In this document: in pieces, positions 56,628 to 64,000 of the stretch | Numbering within the stretch: the first letter of the stretch is position 1 | Layout of the letters: each line of letters opens with the position of its first letter | Origin: Alphaproteobacteria bacterium MedPE-SWcel | GTDB lineage: Bacteria; Pseudomonadota; Alphaproteobacteria; Rhodobacterales; Rhodobacteraceae | Reading direction: 5' to 3' | DNA length: 64,000 bases | Assembly (NCBI GenBank): GCA_001874255.1 | Contig: MPDC01000019.1 | Location: forward strand, 17,748 to 81,747 | Notes under the pieces: model-generated | The model's input: the letters and a program-made list of their open reading frames with translations, nothing else | Told to the model about the DNA's origin: nothing | The model's database searches: none | Program-made: the position numbers and the translations under genes

Positions 56628-58070
56628 TCAGCTTTCCGGGGTCCAGCCGCCGACGGCCTTCACCTCGAGGAAATCTTCGAGCCCCCAGACGCCGCCCTCG
56701 CGACCATTGCCGGATTGTTTCATGCCGCCAAAAGGCGAACCGGCACTGCGGGACTTGCCGTTCATCTCGACCATGCCCGACCGAAGCCCCCGCGCCAGAC
56801 GGTTGGCGCGGGCCCCGTCCTGCGTCTGCACGTAATTGGTCAGGCCATAGGGCGTGTCATTGGCGATCTCGACGGCCTCTTCTTCGGTGTCGAAGGGGAT
56901 GATTGCCAGCACCGGGCCAAAGATTTCTTCGCGTGCGATGGTCATTTGGTTGTTCACATCGGCAAAGATGGTCGGTTTGACGTAGAACCCCTTGTTCAAC
57001 CCATCCGGACGGCCCGTGCCCCCGGCGACCAGACGGGCGCCCTCATCGATGCCTTTCTGGATCAGATCCTGGATCTTGGTCCACTGCAGTTCGTTCACCA
57101 CCGGGCCGATATGGCGACCTTCTGCCGAGGCTGGTCCGACTTCGACCTTCGCGGCGACCTCGGCGGCCTGCGCCACAACCGCGTCGTAGATGGGTTTTTG
57201 CACCAGCATCCGGGACGGCGCGTTGCAGCTCTGGCCGGTGTTGTTCATCATGTGCAGAACGCCGCGTTTGACGGCCTTCTCATCAGCGTCCGCGAACACA
57301 AGGTTGGCACCTTTGCCACCCAGCTCAAGATGGACTTTCTTCAACGTGTCCGCTGCCGCTTTGGAAATCGCAGTCCCCGCGCGGGTGGAGCCGGTAAAGG
57401 ACACCATATCGACATCCTCATGCGAGGACAGCTGGCTTCCGACGCCCGCGCCGTCGCCATTCACGAGGTTGAAGACGCCTGCCGGGAAACCGGCCTCATC
57501 GACGATTTCCGCAAAGATCATCGCGTTGAGCGGGCTTTGTTCGGAGGGTTTGAGCACCATGGTGCAGCCCGCAATCGCCGCCGCGCCGAATTTCAGCGTG
57601 ATCTGGTTCATCGGCCAGTTCCAGGGGGTGATCAAGGCGGCAACACCCACGGCTTCGTAGATGATCCGGTCATTGGGCGTATCGGCGCTGAGGGGGCGTT
57701 CGAATTCAAATGCCTTGGCCGCTGCAATGAAGTTTTGCAGGTGCCAGCTGCCGGCCGTGACCTGGCTCTGGCGTGACATGCTGATCGGTGCGCCCATCTC
57801 GGTGGACATGGCCTGGGCCAGATCCTCGGCCCGCTTGTTGTAGACCTCCAGCAGGGTCTCCACCATCGCGATCCGCTCCGCCGGAGGCGTCGCCATCCAG
57901 CCCGGCAGCGCCGCTTTGGCGGCAGCAGCCGCCGCGTCGGTATCGGCTTGCGCACCCAGGGTGATGACCGCGCAGGGTTCCTCTGTTGACGGGTCAATGA
58001 CCATGCAATCGTTCGGAGCAGACGGGGCAACCCACTGTCCGTTAATGTAAAATTCGCGTTTCTCAATCAT
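56628..58070 (-). CDS. NAD(P)-dependent aldehyde dehydrogenase
   Basis: 480 residues from ATG at 58070 (GGGAG upstream). ALDH superfamily: N151 (PWNWP), K174, catalytic E249 (LELGGKGANLV) and C282 (NTGQSCNAPSR), with normal length. Substrate is not evident; the SVFNLVNG and FTGST segments fit broad medium-chain or betaine/aromatic aldehyde groups. It is divergent from the peroxiredoxin gene. Confidence 0.94.
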   Translation of the reverse strand: MIEKREFYINGQWVAPSAPNDCMVIDPSTEEPCAVITLGAQADTDAAAAAAKAALPGWMATPPAERIAMVETLLEVYNKRAEDLAQAMSTEMGAPISMSRQSQVTAGSWHLQNFIAAAKAFEFERPLSADTPNDRIIYEAVGVAALITPWNWPMNQITLKFGAAAIAGCTMVLKPSEQSPLNAMIFAEIVDEAGFPAGVFNLVNGDGAGVGSQLSSHEDVDMVSFTGSTRAGTAISKAAADTLKKVHLELGGKGANLVFADADEKAVKRGVLHMMNNTGQSCNAPSRMLVQKPIYDAVVAQAAEVAAKVEVGPASAEGRHIGPVVNELQWTKIQDLIQKGIDEGARLVAGGTGRPDGLNKGFYVKPTIFADVNNQMTIAREEIFGPVLAIIPFDTEEEAVEIANDTPYGLTNYVQTQDGARANRLARGLRSGMVEMNGKSRSAGSPFGGMKQSGNGREGGVWGLEDFLEVKAVGGWTPES

Positions 58071-58383
58071 GGATCCGCTCCCTTTCCAAGGCTCTGAGAG
58101 TGGCCGATATACGGCACTTTGCGGGCAGTCTGGCAGTGACGGTGGCCGTCTACAAGGAGGTTTCTTGATCAACTCCCCACGCCCGGCGCCGTCTCGCCGA
58201 GCCTGTTTGAATTCCGGTTCATCGGTCCGGCTCATTGACCAACCCATTGAACTGTGCGGCGGCCCGATGCGCGGTTGTCTGCGACAAATTCGGACGCATA
58301 CGGGCAATCTGCTGTACCCCGCGCACAAAGCGGTTAGGCTTGGGCATAGTGATTCACACGTTTGAACCAGGAGGAGCGATCAC
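58071..58383. other. 313-base intergenic region between ALDH and peroxiredoxin genes
   Basis: Divergent promoter region. It holds two short candidate frames of unequal support: a minus-strand 42-codon frame (58219-58347) and, on the plus strand, an AAGGAGG (58155-58161) followed by a TTG-started frame to about 58365. Neither has database support here. No strong promoter match was recognised. Confidence 0.4.
58219..58347 (-). CDS. Candidate 42-residue small protein
   Basis: ATG at 58347, stop at 58219. The product begins MPKPNRFVRGVQQIARMR, then an alanine-rich AAAQFNGLV stretch. Codon third positions are moderately GC-rich (about two thirds by my count). No ribosome site is visible and only 36 bases separate it from the divergent peroxiredoxin start, so it may be chance. 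It would be transcribed toward the ALDH gene. Confidence 0.25.
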   Translation of the reverse strand: MPKPNRFVRGVQQIARMRPNLSQTTAHRAAAQFNGLVNEPDR

Positions 58384-59034
58384 ATGGGATTGCGCATTAA
58401 TGACGTGGTGCCAAATTTCACCGCTGAGACGGATCAGGGCACCATCAATTTCCACGACTGGATCGGTGACAGCTGGGCAATTTTGTTTTCTCATCCAAAG
58501 GATTTCACGCCTGTTTGCACCACGGAATTTTCTGCCGTGGCACAGCTGGCCGACGAATGGGCTGCGCGCGGCACCAAGGTCATCGGGGTCTCGGTCGACA
58601 GCGCCGAGGACCATCGCAAATGGAAGGGTGATATCGAAACCTATGCCAAGGCCGAAGCCGGTTTCCCGATCATCGCGGATGAGGCTCTGGCGGTGTCAAA
58701 GGCCTTTGACATGCTGCCGGCAGAGGCCTACCTGCCCGACGGCCGCACCCCCGCAGACAGCGCCACGGTGCGGTCGGTGTTCATTATCGGCCCGGACAAG
58801 CAACTGAAGCTGTCGATGACCTATCCCATGACGGTTGGCCGCAACTTTGCCGAGGTGCTGCGGGCGCTGGACGGGTTGCAGATGTCGGCCAAAGGCGTCG
58901 CGACTCCGGCAAACTGGGTGCCGGGCGAGGATGTGATCATTCCGCCATCGGTCTCCAATGACGATGCCAAGGCAAAATTCGGCACGTTCGAGACGATCTT
59001 CCCCTACCTGCGCAAGACCAAAGCGCCCGAGTAG
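58384..59034 (+). CDS. 1-Cys peroxiredoxin (Prx6 type)
   Basis: 216 residues behind AGGAGGAG. Peroxidatic C45 in FTPVCTTEF is the only cysteine in the protein, so the resolving thiol must come from another molecule. The long C-terminal domain is that of the Prx6 group. It detoxifies H2O2 and alkyl hydroperoxides. Divergent from ALDH. Confidence 0.94.
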   Translation: MGLRINDVVPNFTAETDQGTINFHDWIGDSWAILFSHPKDFTPVCTTEFSAVAQLADEWAARGTKVIGVSVDSAEDHRKWKGDIETYAKAEAGFPIIADEALAVSKAFDMLPAEAYLPDGRTPADSATVRSVFIIGPDKQLKLSMTYPMTVGRNFAEVLRALDGLQMSAKGVATPANWVPGEDVIIPPSVSNDDAKAKFGTFETIFPYLRKTKAPE

Positions 59035-59041
59035 GCCTCCA

Positions 59042-59076
59042 TGTACAGCCGCCACGCCAGGACGTGCGGCTGTACA
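59042..59076. terminator. Strong hairpin after the peroxiredoxin gene
   Basis: TGTACAGCCG / CGGCTGTACA plus inner CACG / CGTG with one bulged base and a 6-base loop. No T tract; probably shared by the convergent glycosyltransferase-type gene. Confidence 0.65.
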
Positions 59077-59097
59077 GTCGCGACCCTTCGCCGTGGA

Positions 59098-60264
59098 TCA
59101 GGGGGCCACTGCCGGAGGCGAAAACCGAGCCCCGCGTTGGCGGCGCAGCTCCACGGCCTCCTTGTGAATGATCGCGCCAACCTCGCCGCTCAGGTCCCTG
59201 GTGAAATCAAGCGTCAGGTCCGAGGCCTGCTCATCCAGCCACAGCGGCGATTTCTTCAGAAAGCCAAAGCCGCGACGCCTGTGAACAAGGCGGGGATGTG
59301 TGTAGCTGATCCCCTGTCGCGCCACGCTGGTCAGGATGAAATTGATCAAGTCGCCGACAGAGGCGGTTTGGATGTCAAATCCGGCCTTCACCTGTTTCAT
59401 GCGCGCCATCTCGGGAATAATGGTCTGCGCGGCGATCTGGCGGAGATCTTCGGGCGGCAGCTGCGCAAGCTCTCGGTCCAGATCGGAAATCTGGAGGGTG
59501 GTCCCGTGACTTCGCCCGTTCTGGATCACCCAACGGCTCAGCCCGATTTCGCCACGCCGCACGGTCACGGTCTTGTTGTTGGTCAGCGGGAATTTCTGCC
59601 AGAACCGCAGAAAGGCAGGATCGCGCAGCAACGCCCCGGAGATCATCAGCGCAAAGGAACAATAGTGAAAATTCCGATGCGCGCTGGAATAGCTCCACTC
59701 GATCTCGCGGAAATCTTCCGGGTTTACTCTGGCGTGGCCATAGTTGGTGGCCGCTCCGACGAAATCCAGATTCAATGCCTCTGCCGCCCTCAGCCAATTG
59801 GCTGATCCGGGCAGGGGAAACCAGGCGGAATCATTCAATAAAACCAGACGTTCAGTGTTCTTGAAACGCGCCACGGCTTCCAGCAGCCCATCGCGGTATC
59901 CGCCAAAATCGTAGCCAAAATTTGCGCGCTCTATGATCAGCGTCGATTGCTGGCGGAGCCGGAGCTTGTCAGCATCGCCAAGCGGCAGGTTCGAGACGAC
60001 GATTGGCGCGTAGCCGTTTTCAACGAGGTAGGTCAGCGCGACCTCATGCGAGGCAAGCAGCCCCGATTGCGGAAAGATCAGATAGACGGCGAGTTTCGGC
60101 GTCGCGGCGATCTCGCCCTGGGTGATCTGTTTTTTGCGGGCGAGCACCAGATCGTAATAGGGCTGCGACAGCAGCAGACTCCCCAGCCGGGACGGCGAAA
60201 CACCCAGCTGTTTGAAGGGACGCGTGAGTTCGCGTTTGATTTTCCAAAAGGGAATCGGCATCAC
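59098..60264 (-). CDS. Rhamnan synthesis protein F (RgpF)-like glycosyltransferase
   Basis: 388 residues. ANFGYDFGGYRDGLLEA (about 113-129) and LVLLNDSAWFPL are typical of the RgpF family, which contributes to rhamnose-containing cell-surface glycans. Soluble or membrane-associated in the cytoplasm. It is 63 bases downstream of a GT2 gene on the same strand, so they probably act in the same surface polysaccharide or modification. No wider polysaccharide cluster is in view. Confidence 0.82.
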   Translation of the reverse strand: MMPIPFWKIKRELTRPFKQLGVSPSRLGSLLLSQPYYDLVLARKKQITQGEIAATPKLAVYLIFPQSGLLASHEVALTYLVENGYAPIVVSNLPLGDADKLRLRQQSTLIIERANFGYDFGGYRDGLLEAVARFKNTERLVLLNDSAWFPLPGSANWLRAAEALNLDFVGAATNYGHARVNPEDFREIEWSYSSAHRNFHYCSFALMISGALLRDPAFLRFWQKFPLTNNKTVTVRRGEIGLSRWVIQNGRSHGTTLQISDLDRELAQLPPEDLRQIAAQTIIPEMARMKQVKAGFDIQTASVGDLINFILTSVARQGISYTHPRLVHRRRGFGFLKKSPLWLDEQASDLTLDFTRDLSGEVGAIIHKEAVELRRQRGARFSPPAVAP

Positions 60265-60327
60265 ATCACCAAGACTATCGAGACAGCGAAAGAAAGATCG
60301 TGGGGCAGGCAGGCGCGGACACCCTGT

Positions 60328-61188
60328 TCACCAAGGCAGTGGCAGATTGGCCGTGTCCCGGTTTCGTACTGCAAGAACGCCGCGCAGATAAGCCCAATGT
60401 TTTGCACGCTTGCGCGCAGACAGCAGCGAAAGCGGCGAAAACAGCTGGATCAACGCGTCTTTCAGGGCCTGGCCAAAGGCCTGCGGGAGCGCGTGTTTCC
60501 GGGCCGCATAGACCCGGGATTGCCCCATGTACCAGGCCTTGAGCGCGGCGGTACGGGGCGAGCGCACCGTCGAGGCGCCGAACAGATGGGTGACCCCCGC
60601 CGCCGTCACCAGACGCAACGGGCCGCATTGTGTGGCCAGCCTCAGACTGAGGTCGTCGTCTTCGTGAAACAGAAAGATCTTGGGGTCAAAGCCGCCGATT
60701 GCCTCAAACGCCTGCCGCCGCACGAAGAGCGCAGCACCGGACAGCACCGGCAATTCCCGATCGCTGTTGGCGGCGTCCCGCGACAGCCATTTGGCTTTGG
60801 GCAGCAACTTGCTGCGCCTCTTGAACGCGACCCGCCCATCGGCTTCGCGCAGGCGCGGGTTGAAGCCACTCGCCTCCGGGTGGGCCTCTGCGGCCGCCAG
60901 CAAGGCCTCAATCGCGCCGGGGTCGAGGCTGGCGTCGGGGTTCACGAAAAACAGGAACTCGCTGGTTGCCCGCGCAGCCCCGAGATTGCAGCCGGGACCG
61001 AAACCGATGTTGCGGTCCGATGCCAGAAACTCCACCCCATGGGCCGTGCACAGCGCGCGGGTTTCCCCGTGATCGGCAGACCCGTTGTCGACCACGACAC
61101 AGCGCACATCCTCGGGCAGCGAGGACAGCAGCCCCGGCAGAACCTCGGCAGAGTTGTAGGCGACGGTGACGATGGTGACGCGGGTCAT
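60328..61188 (-). CDS. Family 2 glycosyltransferase
   Basis: 286 residues. GT-A fold: VTIVTVAYNSAEVLPGLLSSL, CVVVDNGSADHG (nucleotide binding), FFVNPDAS (the DXD-like site) and FHEDDDLSLRL. Rhamnosyl-transferase-like by resemblance (WbbL-type). It is upstream of and probably cotranscribed with the RgpF-like gene. It follows pnp with a terminator between. Confidence 0.9.
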   Translation of the reverse strand: MTRVTIVTVAYNSAEVLPGLLSSLPEDVRCVVVDNGSADHGETRALCTAHGVEFLASDRNIGFGPGCNLGAARATSEFLFFVNPDASLDPGAIEALLAAAEAHPEASGFNPRLREADGRVAFKRRSKLLPKAKWLSRDAANSDRELPVLSGAALFVRRQAFEAIGGFDPKIFLFHEDDDLSLRLATQCGPLRLVTAAGVTHLFGASTVRSPRTAALKAWYMGQSRVYAARKHALPQAFGQALKDALIQLFSPLSLLSARKRAKHWAYLRGVLAVRNRDTANLPLPW

Positions 61189-61226
61189 GGATGCCTCAAT
61201 GTGGTCGGTCGCAGCCGACCGAAATG

Positions 61227-61258
61227 AAAAATGCCCGGGACCGTCAGGCCCCGGGCAT
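61227..61258 (-). terminator. Rho-independent terminator of pnp
   Basis: Minus-strand stem ATGCCCGGG / CCCGGGCAT around a 10-base loop, followed by UUUUCAUUUC. Located about 35-60 bases after the pnp stop. Confidence 0.92.
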
Positions 61259-61290
61259 CTTATGTCAGATCCGCATTCAGCGGGGAACGG

Positions 61291-63429
<2,139 letters not shown>

Positions 63430-63446
63430 CTATCGTATCCTAAGTC

Positions 63447-63456
63447 GGAGCGCTCC
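63447..63456. promoter_or_regulatory. 10-bp perfect palindrome in the pnp leader
   Basis: GGAGCGCTCC, 18-27 bases upstream of the pnp start codon, beside the ribosome site. It could mask or regulate initiation; pnp is known to be controlled through its own leader in E. coli. A second hairpin (GTGCC / GGCAC) is at 63528-63544. Confidence 0.4.
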
Positions 63457-63650
63457 CAGGCGTATCCCGGGTCTCCATATTGCGTAGCGGCCCCATTGCC
63501 GCCGACCCCTGCTTATCTTGCTTTCGCGTGCCGGGGTCTGGCACATCGTCTCAGATAGCTCCGCCCTTACATCAGTTCGGCGCAGAAAGAAAGGCTTCGC
63601 TCAGGGTTGCGGATTTCCGGTGGCGTCTGTCTGGCCATTTGACGAGCCAA

Positions 63651-64000
63651 TTCTGTTGAAAAACTCTTCCTTGATTGGCGGCGCATACGCTGATTCAATT
63701 CCTTTAGGGATTGGGGGATTTTGCGATGATGGGACCGAAGCAGGAAGCACAGGCGGCGCTGTTTTATGAGTTCTCGTTGGAGGATCATATCCCGCAAGAC
63801 CATCTGCTACGCTCGATTGACCGGTTCGTCGATCTGGATGACATTCGCCAGTATCTCGCGAACTTTTACAGCCACACAGGTCGCCCATCCGTCGACCCCG
63901 AACTACTGATCCGGATGCTGTTGGTCGGCTATTGTTTTGGCATCAGGTCTGAACGCCGTCTGTGCGATGAAGTGCATCTGATCCTGGCATACCGCTGGTT
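63651..64000 (+). mobile_element. Left part of an IS1182-like insertion sequence (right end outside window)
   Basis: The element's transposase starts at 63726. The left boundary is not proven; a GTTGAAAAACTC segment near 63656 resembles ends I associate with this family, so I place it near 63651. Terminal repeats and target duplication need the other end. Confidence 0.5.
63726..64000 (+). CDS. IS1182-like transposase, N-terminal part (cut by window edge)
   Basis: Open from the tandem ATGs at 63726 and 63729 to the last base (about 91 codons). The product begins MMGPKQEAQAALFYEFSLED and continues with the LLRSIDRFVDLDDIRQYLA and GRPSVDPELLIRMLLVGYCFG segments typical of IS1182/IS5-type DDE transposases (N-terminal DUF772 domain). 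The DDE residues themselves lie beyond the window. Whether the gene is intact cannot be judged. Confidence 0.88.
   Translation, partial: MMGPKQEAQAALFYEFSLEDHIPQDHLLRSIDRFVDLDDIRQYLANFYSHTGRPSVDPELLIRMLLVGYCFGIRSERRLCDEVHLILAYRW

Noticed and set aside
63567..63888. Minus-strand small proteins overlapping the IS left end
   Set aside because: They are antisense to the transposase start, which has clear family motifs on the plus strand.

Overview
The window is about 64 kb of GC-rich, densely coding DNA, most likely from the chromosome of a Rhodobacterales alphaproteobacterium of the Roseobacter type. The evidence is the gene set and its order: a CcrM-type GANTC methyltransferase next to rnhB, DUF2125 and DUF3576 proteins, a leuS-lptE-holA operon, a polyhydroxybutyrate-type thiolase, FAD-GcvT demethylases and a CxxC-type CnoX. 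Organism assignment is inference from gene content; no rRNA or tRNA gene was seen.

Layout. 1-10.5 kb: a minus-strand set (small secreted protein, membrane-anchored winged-helix-like protein, DUF427-adenylyl cyclase fusion cut by the window edge), then rnhB-ccrM, a six-helix membrane cyclase, an AlkB-type hydroxylase, mutY, and a DUF721-DsbA pair. 10.5-16.5 kb: a minus-strand envelope operon (pmbA, cysQ-like, Kdo-transferase-like, lpxK) preceded by a DUF2125 protein. 16.6-19.9 kb: SDR plus short crotonase, a flavoprotein, a GST. 20-24.7 kb: DUF3576 lipoprotein, leuS, lptE, holA. 25-36.3 kb: a highly expressed porin, a YggS protein, ribA with an L,D-transpeptidase-fold protein, a response regulator, xthA, cnoX, Lon-N, Trm112, a UbiH-type monooxygenase, amidase, aminotransferase. 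36.4-46.2 kb: ftsK, lolA, lytic transglycosylase, hspQ, a gamma-glutamyltransferase-like protein, an anti-sigma/anti-anti-sigma pair, phaA and free-methionine sulfoxide reductase. 46.2-53.8 kb: a compact six-gene operon (XRE-cupin regulator, LysE exporter, GFA protein, two FAD-GcvT demethylases flanking a homocysteine methyltransferase). 53.9-64 kb: rarD, an RluA-type pseudouridine synthase, an AraC regulator, aldehyde dehydrogenase, 1-Cys peroxiredoxin, two glycosyltransferase-type genes, pnp, and the first part of an IS1182-like transposase at the right edge.

Most interesting. (1) The 46.2-53.8 kb operon looks like a self-contained pathway for stripping methyl groups from glycine betaine or dimethylglycine. 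Methyl transfer to homocysteine, two oxidative demethylations, a possible formaldehyde-handling GFA protein and an exporter sit behind one regulator, whose promoter carries two copies of an inverted repeat spaced exactly 39 bp apart. (2) The left-edge minus-strand trio resembles a ToxR/ToxS-like membrane sensor coupled to cAMP synthesis; I do not know a description of it. (3) ccrM carries two GANTC sites in its own leader, as described for Caulobacter. (4) Several intergenic regions hold short tandem repeats (periods 13, 13, about 18 and 28 bp). (5) An IS element sits just upstream of pnp.

Everything is read from sequence alone: no alignments, structure predictions or database searches were run, and start codons chosen downstream of the longest open frame are noted in each entry.
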